A stretch of 64,000 nucleotides of DNA from positions 310,001-374,000 of the forward strand of contig CAVRAR010000018.1 in assembly GCA_963719005.1 (NCBI GenBank), written 5' to 3'. Every line of letters begins with the position of its first letter. The stretch's first letter is position 1. The notes under the pieces were generated by a model. That model saw only the letters and a list, made by a program, of their open reading frames with translations. It was not told the DNA's origin and did no database searches. This document shows, piece by piece, positions 36,409 through 45,085 of the stretch. This DNA comes from G963675935 sp963719005 (GTDB taxonomy: Bacteria; Planctomycetota; Planctomycetia; Pirellulales; Thermoguttaceae). Position numbers and translations under genes: made by a program.

Positions 36409-37656
36409 TCATTCCTCGCTCTCCAGCTTCTTCGCCTTCGCCAAATCCACCTCGGCCTTCGCCTTCTCGCCGAGCTTCTTATAGAGTTCGCCGCGGGCGC
36501 GGTAGGCGGGGGCGTTTTCGGGGTCGAGACGAATCGCTTCATTCAAGGCGTCGAGGGCTTCCGTCGGCTTGTTCAATCGGATCAGACTCCGCCCCAGCCA
36601 GTAAGAAATGTCGGCAAGTTCCTCGTCGTAGCCCTCTTCGTCGTACATCTGTTCCAACAGTTCGCGGGCCTTGGCGAATCGGCCGCGACGCCAGAAGCGG
36701 TGGACCGTGGCCCAATCGTGTACTCGGGCGTACGGCCGCCAGGGATACGCCGACTTGTCCGGAAAATCCTCCAAGACGCTTTCCGGCGTGTCCCACCAGT
36801 CGCAGAACCAGAGCGTCGGGTCGGTCGGCAGCTTCTTCTTCTCGGCCCAGGGCAGAAAGACGTTGAGATAGAACCCGCGGGTGCGCTGGGCGGCCCGCAA
36901 CTCGTATTTCAGAATGCCGGCCACGAACGCCTCTTTCGACACGCGGCCGCGATCGGCTTCGTCGTTGAGGCGCACGAACTCGCGGGCGTAATTGACATTG
37001 TGCAATTCGTAGACCGCCCCGGCCCAAAGCTCCTCGAACCGCCGCGGCTTGCCCTCGTTCGACCCGCTGGTGTAATGGGCCTCGACCAGGATGGCGGCAT
37101 TCTCGCCGTCGCCGGGGGCGAGGTGCTCGGCGTCGGAATGCAGCGGCGGCGAAGGATCCCAATCGATCGGCTCGACGAAATCCTCGCCGGCGAACTTGCG
37201 GGCGGCCCAATCGTGAAGGAATTTCGCCTCGTCGCCGAACTCGGCCATCGCCGGCCGGTCGTGCAGCATCTTGGCCACCTGCTTCTCGCCGCGGGCGAGC
37301 GCTGCGGCCGAGAGGCGAGTGCCGTTCGAGGGCTGATAGTGACGGCCCTCGTCGCCGGGATTCAAGGCGACGGCGGCCTTCAGATCGGCGGCCCCCTTCG
37401 CGTAGTCCCCCTTGCGGAGCCAAGCCACGCCACGGAGCCCGCGGTACTTGGCCAGCTTGGGTTCAAGCCGGACCGCCTCGTCGAGCCGGGCGATGGCCGC
37501 GTCGAAGTCCCCCTTGGCCAGCAAATGTTTCGCCTGCTGGAAGAGATCGACTTTTTCGGCGGCCCCGGCCGGCGCGCCGGCCCACGCCACGGCCGCGATA
37601 AGAACTGCCCAGCAGATCGTCGGTAACGAGAATCTCATAGCGGAATTATGCTTCAC
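36409..37656 (-). CDS. Exported TPR-repeat protein
   Basis: 415 residues (the start may be the second Met, 37638, which sits directly before the signal peptide). The signal peptide ends near GAA-EKVD. Two TPR units lie near the N-terminus (AKHLLAKGDFDAAIARLDEAVRLEP, then WLRKGDYAKGAADLKAAVALNP) and two near the C-terminus (ALDALNEAIRLDPENAPAYRARGELY). The middle, rich in Trp and His, is unassigned. Such proteins serve as periplasmic scaffolds; the partner is unknown. Confidence 0.82.
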   Translation of the reverse strand: MKHNSAMRFSLPTICWAVLIAAVAWAGAPAGAAEKVDLFQQAKHLLAKGDFDAAIARLDEAVRLEPKLAKYRGLRGVAWLRKGDYAKGAADLKAAVALNPGDEGRHYQPSNGTRLSAAALARGEKQVAKMLHDRPAMAEFGDEAKFLHDWAARKFAGEDFVEPIDWDPSPPLHSDAEHLAPGDGENAAILVEAHYTSGSNEGKPRRFEELWAGAVYELHNVNYAREFVRLNDEADRGRVSKEAFVAGILKYELRAAQRTRGFYLNVFLPWAEKKKLPTDPTLWFCDWWDTPESVLEDFPDKSAYPWRPYARVHDWATVHRFWRRGRFAKARELLEQMYDEEGYDEELADISYWLGRSLIRLNKPTEALDALNEAIRLDPENAPAYRARGELYKKLGEKAKAEVDLAKAKKLESEE

Positions 37657-37686
37657 GCCGCAGACCTCGGCAACCCCACCGAAGTT

Positions 37687-37759
37687 TAGCCGGCGAACGT
37701 GTTCGCCGCGTCTCGTGGCCGAAAAAAGCGGCGTTCGCGGCGTGCGAGCACGCCGGCTA
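37687..37759. repeat. Palindrome TAGCCGGCG...CGCCGGCTA
   Basis: Outer arms of about 24 bases (37687-37710, 37736-37759) are imperfect inverted copies, each itself a small hairpin (GGCGAACGTGTTCGCC and GGCGTGCGAGCACGCC). Intergenic. Confidence 0.75.
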
Positions 37760-37782
37760 TTGCCTCTCAGGTCGCCATAATT

Positions 37783-37832
37783 GTAGGGTGGACTTCAATC
37801 CGCCGCATTTGGCGGACTGAAGTCCGCCCCAC
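37783..37832. repeat. Palindrome GTAGGGTGGACTTCAATCCG, copy 2
   Basis: Diverged copy of the repeat at 16545-16599; arms GTAGGGTGGACTTCAATCCG and CGGACTGAAGTCCGCCCCAC. Intergenic, before lpxK. Confidence 0.7.
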
Positions 37833-37965
37833 GTTGGGTGTCGGCCCAGCGGCAGCAGCCCGGGAACCCGTAGACGACGTTCCGTGACGGCATCGTCCCG
37901 CCTGCCAAGAAACCGAGATTGCACTGCCCATCCGGGGTCGCATATCATACTTCTGACTTCCTGCC

Positions 37966-39036
37966 TTGACCGTGGAGCCGAATTTGTTCGATGCATCGGG
38001 GTTTCGAGAGCTCGTGAGCGGGCGGCGGCGCGGCGTTGGGCCTGCGGCGCTGCGCGGCGTGTTGCGGGTTGCCGAGTGCTTCTATGCCGCCGCCGTCCGC
38101 TGGCGAAACCGCCGCTACGACCGCGGCGCGGCCGCCATCCATCGCGTGGGCGTCCCTGTGGTGAGCGTCGGCAACCTTACGCTCGGCGGCACAGGCAAAA
38201 CGCCCTTGGTCGAGTGGCTCGCCGCGTGGTTTCGCGCTCGCGGCGTTCGCGTGGCGGTGGTCAGCCGTGGATATGGGGCGAAGGCCGGCCAGGAAAACGA
38301 TGAAGCCCGCGAGTTGCGACGGCTGCTGCCCGACGTGCCGCACGTGCAAAACGCCGATCGCGTGGCGGCGGCACGGGAAGCGATCCGAATGTTCCAGGCG
38401 GAACTGATTGTGTTGGACGACGGCTTCCAGCATCGCCGCATCGCCCGCAATCTGGATATTGTGCTACTGGACGCTCTGGAGCCGTTCGGGTTTGGTCACG
38501 TTTTTCCACGTGGCACGCTGCGCGAGCCGGTTGAAGGGCTGCGGCGGGCCGACGCTGTGGTCCTCTCGCGGGCCGATCTGATTGGGCCTGGCGAACGAAG
38601 CGAGGTTTGGCGAATCGTCGAGAGCCATGCCCCCGCGGCGCTGCGTGCGGAAACAATCCATGCCCCGCGCGAGCTGATCGCCGCCGACGGACAAAAATTG
38701 CCGCTGGAGACGATTCGCGGCCAGTCGGTCGCGGCGTTTTGCGGAATCGGCAATCCGGCCGGTTTTCGGCATACGCTGGAAACATGCGGCTGCCGAATCA
38801 CCGGGTTTCGAGAGTTCCCCGACCATCACCGCTTCACGTCGGAGGACGTCGATCTCTTGGTAGAATGGTCGCGCGGGCTCGGCGCGTTCGCGATGGTATG
38901 CACCTGCAAAGATCTGGTTAAACTACAAACCGAGCGAATCGCAGGCCGGCCGCTTTGGGGCGTCAGAATCGAAATGGACTTCGAGACCGGCCAAGAGCTT
39001 TTGGAGTCACGATTGGAAAGCATGTTGACAAAGTGA
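37966..39036 (+). CDS. lpxK: Tetraacyldisaccharide 4'-kinase
   Basis: 356 residues. LpxK phosphorylates the 4' position of the lipid A precursor at the inner membrane. Motifs: VSVGNLTLGGTGKTPLVEWLA (P-loop), SRGYGAK, LIVLDDGFQHRRI, LDALEPFGFGHVFPRGTLREP, CGIGNPAGF and FPDHHRFT. The start is TTG at 37966 or GTG at 37972; neither has a clear ribosome site. It is followed after 19 bases by a heptosyltransferase-like gene, consistent with a lipopolysaccharide-making diderm. Confidence 0.93.
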   Translation: MTVEPNLFDASGFRELVSGRRRGVGPAALRGVLRVAECFYAAAVRWRNRRYDRGAAAIHRVGVPVVSVGNLTLGGTGKTPLVEWLAAWFRARGVRVAVVSRGYGAKAGQENDEARELRRLLPDVPHVQNADRVAAAREAIRMFQAELIVLDDGFQHRRIARNLDIVLLDALEPFGFGHVFPRGTLREPVEGLRRADAVVLSRADLIGPGERSEVWRIVESHAPAALRAETIHAPRELIAADGQKLPLETIRGQSVAAFCGIGNPAGFRHTLETCGCRITGFREFPDHHRFTSEDVDLLVEWSRGLGAFAMVCTCKDLVKLQTERIAGRPLWGVRIEMDFETGQELLESRLESMLTK

Positions 39037-39055
39037 GTCGGTTGAACGATTACCC

Positions 39056-40084
39056 ATGAAGATTGCCGTCTTTCTTCCGAATTGGCTTGGCGACGTGGCG
39101 ATGGCCACGCCGGCGCTTCGGGCGATGCGGCGGCATTTCGGCGGTGACGCCCGCATCGTGGGAATCCTGCGGCCGTATCTGGCCGACGTGCTGGCCGGCA
39201 CTGCGTGGCTTGATGAGCAGTGGCTTTTCGATCCCCGCTCGAAGGATCGTTCACGGCGCGTTTGGGCGATCTCGCGGCGAATGCGGGCGGAGCAGTTTGA
39301 TATGGCCGTATTGATGACCAATTCATTCCGCACGGCGTGGTTGGCGTGGCTGGGCGGGACCGAGCAGCGGATCGGCTACGTTCGCTACGGCCGCGGCCCG
39401 CTGCTGACCGGCAAGCTCTATCCGCGCCACATTGGCCGACGCATCGTACCGGCGCCGATGGTCGAAACGTACTTGGAGCTTGCACGGGCCGCCGGCTGCG
39501 GCGACGAGTCGCCTCGGCTCGAACTTGCCACGGTCGAGGCCGACGAGCGATCGGCCGACGCGGTATTCGAGCGGCTCGGTCTGCGCGGCGACGGCCGCGT
39601 GGTGGCGCTCAATTCGAGCGGGGCCTTTGGCGGCTCGAAGCTCTGGCCGGTCGAATACTTCGCCGAGTTGGCCGGGCGAATCATCGCGGAGCTCGACTAC
39701 GACGTGTTGGTCTTCTGCGGGCCGAAAGAACGCGACATCGCCCGGCGGATCGTCGAGCTTTCGGCCAGCGGCCGCGTATTCTCGATGGCCGATCAGCCGA
39801 TGGATTTGGGCACGGCCAAGGCCTGTATCCGCCGCTGCCGGCTGATGGTATCGACCGACAGCGGCCCGCGTCACGTCGCCGCCGCGTTCGGCCTGCCGTT
39901 GGTGACGATGTTTGGCCCCATGCTGCCCATCTGGAGCGAAAACCCGACGCAGCGTGCCGTCAATCTCGTGCTCGATCTCGATTGCATCGGCTGCCGCCAG
40001 CGGGTGTGTCCGTTGGGGCATCACCGCTGCATGCGCGACTTGACGGTAGAAATGGTTTTTGCGGCCGCCACGTCGCTGCTGTAA
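39056..40084 (+). CDS. Glycosyltransferase family 9, heptosyltransferase II-like
   Basis: 342 residues. GT9 pattern: PNWLGDVAMATPALRAMRR at the N-terminus, RIGYVRYGRGPLLT, NSSGAFGGSKLWPVEYFAELA (nucleotide-sugar domain) and STDSGPRHVAAAFGLPLVTMFGP. Most like WaaF, which adds the second heptose to the LPS inner core; in this phylum the sugar may differ. It follows lpxK closely and is presumably in the same operon. Confidence 0.9.
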   Translation: MKIAVFLPNWLGDVAMATPALRAMRRHFGGDARIVGILRPYLADVLAGTAWLDEQWLFDPRSKDRSRRVWAISRRMRAEQFDMAVLMTNSFRTAWLAWLGGTEQRIGYVRYGRGPLLTGKLYPRHIGRRIVPAPMVETYLELARAAGCGDESPRLELATVEADERSADAVFERLGLRGDGRVVALNSSGAFGGSKLWPVEYFAELAGRIIAELDYDVLVFCGPKERDIARRIVELSASGRVFSMADQPMDLGTAKACIRRCRLMVSTDSGPRHVAAAFGLPLVTMFGPMLPIWSENPTQRAVNLVLDLDCIGCRQRVCPLGHHRCMRDLTVEMVFAAATSLL

Positions 40085-40319
40085 GCGCGCCCCCTCTCCC
40101 TTCGTTTACTCCAGCCAACCTATAACTCCTTGCCAGCAAGCGAAAAAGGGCGATCGCATGCCCCCGGCAACGGGGGCCCTCTTGCACCGCTTGCCTAAAT
40201 CGCGTAGAGTGGTACCAAAGGGTCAACCATGCGTAGCCCGTTGCGCGCTATCCGAAACGCGCTGGCTTTGCCCGTTCATCTGGGCGGCAAGCCGTTCTAT
40301 ATCTGACGCCGGGAGAGCC

Positions 40320-40338
40320 GGTGCTCGTGTCGAGCACC
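40320..40338. repeat. Hairpin GGTGCTCGTGTCGAGCACC
   Basis: 8-bp perfect stem with a 3-base loop in the 354-base gap before the 505-residue secreted protein gene. The same design (GGTnCTCG/CGAGnACC) occurs at 41970-41988 within the next gene. The rest of 40085-40438 shows no gene. Confidence 0.7.
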
Positions 40339-40438
40339 ACACAGCCCTCGCCGCATTCCTCGCGTTCCGCACATCACGTCCGATTCCCCGGACCTTTCTG
40401 AGCAAGCAATCACGTTCCACCACTATAGGAGGAAAAAC

Positions 40439-41956
40439 ATGGAGAAATGCCGTTGGGCCATCGCAGGTGTCCTGGCCCTTATGCTCCTCTGCTCGGCAAC
40501 GAGCAGTCGGGCCACCGACGAAAAGGCGCCGCCGGATCAGAAGGCCGTCGCCCATAGCAAGGCCGGCGACGAGGCCGTCTTCGACATGAAGGAAGTCTCG
40601 CTCTTCGATGAAAAGGACGCGGCAGTCACGCCGCAGTCGTTGTTTGGCGGGCTGAATACTTCGCTCGGCCCCCAACCCGCCAAGGAGGTCAAAGCCTATC
40701 CCAAGCTGAACTCCAAGCAGCCGCTCTACGGCTCGGTTACGTTCAGCCGGAATCCGAGAAGCCGCGGCTCGACCATCAAGTTCTACTTCGTGCTCGACGA
40801 ATCGAGCCCGGCGGAGAAGCCCAAAGCAGAGGCCGCAAAGACGGACGCCGGCAAGCATGCGGTCAATGATCCGCCCGCGCATCAGTACGACCGGCTCTAC
40901 TTCGATTTCAACCGCGACCTCAACCTGACGAACGACGCGGCGATCTTGCCCATGAAGGAACCGCCCCCGAGCCTTGCGCGATTCATCGGCGGTATTCAGA
41001 GCGTCGTCGCTTTCAACACGATCAGTGTGCCGATGGGCGACGATCCCAAGGCGAAAGAGCCGATGGTTCGCGCGCTGCCGGTGGCGCTTACTTATGGAAA
41101 CGCCGGAACGATGGCGTTCGCGGCCGCCTCAGGCCGTAAAGGCGAGATCCGCTTGGGCAAGCGGGCCTACAGCGCGCTCCTCGTCGCGCAAGGCGGGATG
41201 CTCGCCCAGTTGTCCTCCAACACCCAGCTCACTCTCACGCCCCTCGACGGCACGAAGCCGCAGCGTCCCTATCCTTGGCTGAACACGCTCGGCGCCATCC
41301 GCGAAGCCGACGGCGAGTTCTACAAAATCTCGGCCACGCCCTCCGGCGACAAACTGACCGTCCGCCGAATCGCCGGCGACCGCGGCGTGCTCGAGTTGTC
41401 CGCCGGCAAGAAGGATATCAAGCCCTTGGGTGTGGTCGGCATCCTGAATTTGGACAACTCCATGCTCATGCTCGGCAAATTGGACTACCCCGTGCAGGGC
41501 GAACGGGCAACGACCGCCAAATACCTTCTGCCAGTGGGAGACTACCAGCCTTTGCTCCTCAACGTAGACTACGGTAACTTGCAGGTCAGCCTCCGCTCCG
41601 ATTACACCAGCATCATGGGCGGAGCTTCCAAGAAAGGCGGCATCGAGGTCCGCAAGGACAAACCCTACGTGCTCGACTTCGCCACAAAGCCCGAAGTGCA
41701 TTTCCAATCCCCGACAGAGGGAAAGGTCTTCAAGTTGGGAGAGCAGATCCGGCTGGCCGCAGTGATCAGGATCCCCGACAAGGGCCTTCTGATCGGCGGG
41801 CTGGAGGACATGAGCAAGAAGATCGGAGAGACGAAGTGGATGGCGGAAGACGGCAAGCCGGTGACTTCGCCCCGCTATGCCTCGCTCGATCCGACCGTAG
41901 TCATCACAAGTTCTTCTGGAAAGAAAGTGGCCGAGGGCACGATGCCCTTTGGCTGA
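40439..41956 (+). CDS. Exported hypothetical protein cut short by an in-frame TGA next to a hairpin
   Basis: 505 residues to the TGA at 41954; AGGAGG-like site (TATAGGAGGAAA) upstream of the ATG. The signal peptide ends near SRA-TDEK. Not recognised; DRLYFDFNRDLNLTNDAAI resembles a calcium-binding or domain signature seen in planctomycete secreted proteins. Reading past the TGA, the same frame stays open and, after about 13 residues encoded by the hairpin, gives LKLSGKEETFTATVSFDTKDLFGKF to a stop at 42160. So the ancestral protein was probably about 560 residues, and the hairpin insertion created the stop. Confidence 0.7.
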   Translation: MEKCRWAIAGVLALMLLCSATSSRATDEKAPPDQKAVAHSKAGDEAVFDMKEVSLFDEKDAAVTPQSLFGGLNTSLGPQPAKEVKAYPKLNSKQPLYGSVTFSRNPRSRGSTIKFYFVLDESSPAEKPKAEAAKTDAGKHAVNDPPAHQYDRLYFDFNRDLNLTNDAAILPMKEPPPSLARFIGGIQSVVAFNTISVPMGDDPKAKEPMVRALPVALTYGNAGTMAFAAASGRKGEIRLGKRAYSALLVAQGGMLAQLSSNTQLTLTPLDGTKPQRPYPWLNTLGAIREADGEFYKISATPSGDKLTVRRIAGDRGVLELSAGKKDIKPLGVVGILNLDNSMLMLGKLDYPVQGERATTAKYLLPVGDYQPLLLNVDYGNLQVSLRSDYTSIMGGASKKGGIEVRKDKPYVLDFATKPEVHFQSPTEGKVFKLGEQIRLAAVIRIPDKGLLIGGLEDMSKKIGETKWMAEDGKPVTSPRYASLDPTVVITSSSGKKVAEGTMPFG

Positions 41957-41969
41957 GGCGGCACCTGCG

Positions 41970-41988
41970 GGTACTCGTGGCGAGTACC
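41970..41988. repeat. Hairpin GGTACTCGTGGCGAGTACC
   Basis: 8-bp perfect stem, 3-base loop, sibling of the hairpin at 40320-40338. Lies 13 bases after the premature TGA of the exported protein. Confidence 0.75.
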
Positions 41989-42225
41989 AAAGGACCTGAA
42001 ACTCTCCGGCAAGGAAGAGACCTTCACCGCGACCGTCTCCTTCGACACCAAAGACCTCTTCGGCAAGTTCGACGCATCTTGCAAGATCAAGCTCAAGAAC
42101 GAGCAAGCGAAAGAAGAGAAGCCAGGGGCAGGCATGGGTCGCATGATGTTGATGCCATAGCGTCGAAAAGCGTGAGGCACTTGCTTTCGCTCGTGCAAGA
42201 GCAAGAAGTCAATTCCAAAACGCAT

Positions 42226-42258
42226 TGTGGGGACGGCAGTCCAACTGCCGCCCCCACA
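42226..42258. repeat. Hairpin TGTGGGG-CGGCAGT
   Basis: TGTGGGGACGGCAGT, a CCA loop and its near-perfect complement. It precedes an AraC-type gene fragment. Confidence 0.75.
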
Positions 42259-42324
42259 GCCTTTCTGGACGGCTGCTTCGTCCCCTGCTACCGATGGCGA
42301 GAGGGTGTGGGGCCGATTCATCGC

Positions 42325-42482
42325 CAAAGTACGAGTCCGCGCACCTGCTGACGCATACCGATGCCAGGATCGGGGAGATCGCCGAGCGGACCGGCTTTCC
42401 GAATCGAGCCTACCTACGCCGAGCCTTCCGGCGGATAACCGGCGAATCGCCCGCACAACTCCCGCGACGGCACGGAATGTAG
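42325..42482 (+). pseudogene. Fragment of an AraC-family regulator (C-terminal helix-turn-helix)
   Basis: AHLLTHTDARIGEIAERTGF and YLRRAFRRITGESPAQL are the second half of the AraC/XylS DNA-binding domain. No start or N-terminal domain precedes it; palindromes lie on both sides (42226-42258 and 42482-42503). A gene remnant. Confidence 0.75.
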
Positions 42483-42503
42483 TCGGCAAGACATCTTGCC
42501 GAC
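42482..42503. repeat. Hairpin GTCGGCAAGA...TCTTGCCGAC
   Basis: 10-base exact stems around a two-base loop, starting at the last base of the AraC fragment. Confidence 0.7.
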
Positions 42504-42714
42504 CACTGCATTCCGGACGGCTTTCCGGTGCTTTGAAGTCCAAAATGGCAATCTCGGAGTGGATTGACAGGGGAATCGGCCGAATGGCGGGATGATGGAT
42601 TAGGTGCCGAAGAACCAAGAGTTCTTGACATGCCACCGTGATCCGCTAAATTGGCGGGGATGACACCAGCAGCCAGCCAACCGAGTTTATTCAGTAACGC
42701 GGGTGGCAATTAGG

Positions 42715-42720
42715 TATAAT
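42715..42720 (+). promoter_or_regulatory. TATAAT -10 candidate
   Basis: A perfect TATAAT 131 bases before the truncated spermidine-synthase-like gene. A TTGACA at 42625-42630 is too far away to be its -35. Weak support. Confidence 0.3.
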
Positions 42721-42850
42721 GTCCCTGAAATCGTGGAGAGGGGCCGCCAATGGGCCGGCAGGATCAAGTAGGCAGAGAATATCATTGTCTCCTCATTTAG
42801 TTAGAGAGTCTTGCCGGTCGTTTTTGATACCTTTTTCCTCCCATTCAGAC

Positions 42851-43108
42851 ATGACACGTAAAAACAGAACAGAAAAACGGCTTAAACAAGAAAAAACGAT
42901 CGACGTTGGGCGGCCCCATAGGTCTAGTTCACCGTCATTTCTACCGCAAAAAACTGGCTTGAAGGTGCTTGTCTTTTCAGCCGGCGCGGTGCTAATGGGG
43001 CTGGAAATCGCCGGCAGCCGTGTACTCGCCCCTCATTTCGGCAATTCCGTGTTCGTTTGGGGGAGCCTAATCTCAGTTTTCCTCGTGGCACTCAGCCTTG
43101 GTTACTAC
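42851..43108 (+). pseudogene. N-terminal piece of a fused membrane/spermidine-synthase-like protein, cut by IS3
   Basis: After a basic N-terminus, VLVFSAGAVLMGLEIAGSRV, LAPHFGNSVFVWGSLISVFL and LSLGYY match the first membrane helices of the fused MFS / spermidine-synthase-like family. The IS3-family copy begins at 43109, directly after the GYY codons. The rest of the gene does not resume after the element (44705), so the insertion was followed by a deletion or rearrangement. Confidence 0.8.
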
Positions 43109-44704
43109 TGTCTTGGTTCAGCGTGAAATGGAAACTTCGATTGGCTTGCTAGGATCGTCCGGGTGTTGAAGTTGGTTGGTAGTGCTTGGATTTTTCGCTT
43201 TGGTGTTGTAAGCGAGGGAGGTGGGCGGCAGCAGAACCACCGCCCGGACCTCGCTCACAACCCCTGGGGCGGCGCTCGGGTCGGTTCCCACCGGAGCCCT
43301 ATCCTCCGCCCAGGTCGTCTCTCATCGTAACGTCCTTCTTTCGATCAGGCAACCGTCCGCAAACGGGCCGCCTCTCGCTGCTCCTTTCTACGCTCGCGGG
43401 CCTCCGTCAGTTTGCGATCGCGGGCTGCGAAGATCTCCGCCTCACGGCCCGCCAATTTGTCCGCCGGCGCCACATAGCCAATCGCGCTGTGCAATCGCAC
43501 CTCGTTGTAGTGCTCCACGTAACGAGCCACAATGCGGATGGCATCCTCCAGCGAGATCGGCGTGCCCGGCCGCAGGCACTCGCCCTTGATGCTCCCGTGA
43601 AATCGCTCCAGTTTGCCGTTGCTCTGCGGATAGTACGGGCTGGTGCGCACGTGCGTCATCCCGCAGATGCGAATGAACTCTTTGAAGTCCTTCGCCAAAA
43701 ACTGCGACCCATTGTCGCTGATGATCCGCGGCGTCTCCTTGGGGAACTTCTCCCGCGCGCGTTGCAGGATCGTCAGTTCATCTTGCTCGGTCATCGAGCG
43801 GCGAATCTCCCAATGCACGGTGTAGCGGCTGTAGCCGTCGAGGATCGTCGTCAGGTAGTAAAACGTGCCGTGGATGTTGAGGTAGCTGATGTCGATATGC
43901 CAGTGTTCATGGGGTTTTTGCGGCTGTTGGAAGCCCGTGCCTTTCTTCGACGGCTTGTTCGTCGAGCGCCCGATGCGGCCCGCCGCCTTCAATACGCGAT
44001 AGACGCTGCTGGGACTGACGGCCACCACGTCGCGGTCGAGCATCATGAACGCCAAACGCCGGTAGCCTTCCAGTGGATACTCGAAGGAGAAGCGGATGAT
44101 GGCCTGCTTCTCCCAATCTTCGAGCCACCAGTCGCGCGGCACCCAGCCGTTGTGTTCGTTCCGCTTGCCGTAGCGATCCTTCCAGTCGTGGAACTTGCTC
44201 TGGCCAATGCCCAGCCAAGCCACGAACTTTCTGGCGGGAATCTCCGTGCGCTCGTTCCAACGGCGCACGTAATCGACCACTTCATCGCGAGTGTCGTGGG
44301 GAACCCAACGTCCGTTTAGAGTTCCCCATTCTCTTTTTGCGCGGACGTTCTCCTCCATCAGTTCGGAGATGACCTCGTTCTTCTGAACGAGCTTGGCCCG
44401 CAGTCGGGCGACTTCCTCCTCCTGGGCGGAAAGCCTCTTGGCTTCGCGTTTGGCGACCGGGTGAAAGGCGGCCGGCGCGTTATCGAACAGGATTTTCTGC
44501 CAGGCGTAGATTTGGTTCGGCTTGATGCCGTACTCGTCGCAGAGGTCCGAGATGGGCACTTTATCGACCAGATACCTCTTGAGAATGGCAGCCTTCTGGT
44601 CCGTGCCGAAATGTCGTCGTTGTCCACTCATGAAATTCTCCTCGTCTGGGGGAAGATTCTAACCCAGGCGACCGAGAATTTCCATTTCCAATTGGTTCAA
44701 GACA
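43109..44704 (-). mobile_element. IS3-family element, copy 1 (1,596 bp, fused transposase frame)
   Basis: Ends TGTCTTGGTTC and, on the other strand, TGTCTTGAACC. No matching target duplication (TAC on the left, TCC on the right), and the interrupted gene does not continue on the right, so one flank was rearranged. Differs from the copy at 56597 by scattered substitutions and by a two-base deletion in the slippage run. Confidence 0.9.
43345..44631 (-). CDS. IS3-family transposase, naturally fused OrfAB
   Basis: 428 residues in one frame. N-terminal HTH_Tnp_1 (RRHFGTDQKAAILKRYLVDK) and a leucine-zipper-like helix (EEEVARLRAKLVQKNEVISELMEE), then the DDE integrase core: first Asp in WHIDISYLNIHG, second in RIISDNGSQF, Glu in FHGSIKGECLRP. 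At the join near 44335 it has A5 where copy 2 has A7. This deletes the frameshift site, so the fusion protein is made without slippage. Confidence 0.9.
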   Translation of the reverse strand: MSGQRRHFGTDQKAAILKRYLVDKVPISDLCDEYGIKPNQIYAWQKILFDNAPAAFHPVAKREAKRLSAQEEEVARLRAKLVQKNEVISELMEENVRAKREWGTLNGRWVPHDTRDEVVDYVRRWNERTEIPARKFVAWLGIGQSKFHDWKDRYGKRNEHNGWVPRDWWLEDWEKQAIIRFSFEYPLEGYRRLAFMMLDRDVVAVSPSSVYRVLKAAGRIGRSTNKPSKKGTGFQQPQKPHEHWHIDISYLNIHGTFYYLTTILDGYSRYTVHWEIRRSMTEQDELTILQRAREKFPKETPRIISDNGSQFLAKDFKEFIRICGMTHVRTSPYYPQSNGKLERFHGSIKGECLRPGTPISLEDAIRIVARYVEHYNEVRLHSAIGYVAPADKLAGREAEIFAARDRKLTEARERRKEQREAARLRTVA

Positions 44705-44769
44705 TCCGAACCCTCGGATGACGCGGCCGCATCAATTCTGCCTGTGGACAACAAAAGCCGTCAGCGATA

Positions 44770-44798
44770 TTGACAGAAACTACAGATGCATATAGACT
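44770..44798 (+). promoter_or_regulatory. Sigma-70-type promoter TTGACA-17-TAGACT
   Basis: Consensus -35 at 44770-44775, spacer of 17, -10 at 44793-44798. It faces the giant secreted protein gene, leaving a leader of about 280 bases. The remaining gap after the IS shows no gene. Confidence 0.6.
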
Positions 44799-45085
44799 GG
44801 AGAGCGAGGACGCCACTTCTGTAATACTGGGGCAGCGTCTTCCGACCTACTAAAGGTGGCCTCCGCCCATACATCACCTCATGTAGCGGCCTTTGGGTAT
44901 TTGCCAGCGTGTGGTTCTCCGAGACTCTCCGGAACAATGTGCCATATCCTTAACCGCCATCGCCTCGGCACGCGCAGCACGAGGGCTGTCACGCTACGGG
45001 GACCGTCCCCTTTGGCCAGGCCGCGGGATTCCCGAGGTACGCCGCTGCCTTCTGTTGTTTTGTGGCGCCTTTTCAAAGGACCTTG

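Noticed and set aside
42625..42660. TTGACA promoter before the spermidine-synthase-like fragment
   Set aside because: No acceptable -10 at 16-18 bases; too far from the TATAAT at 42715.
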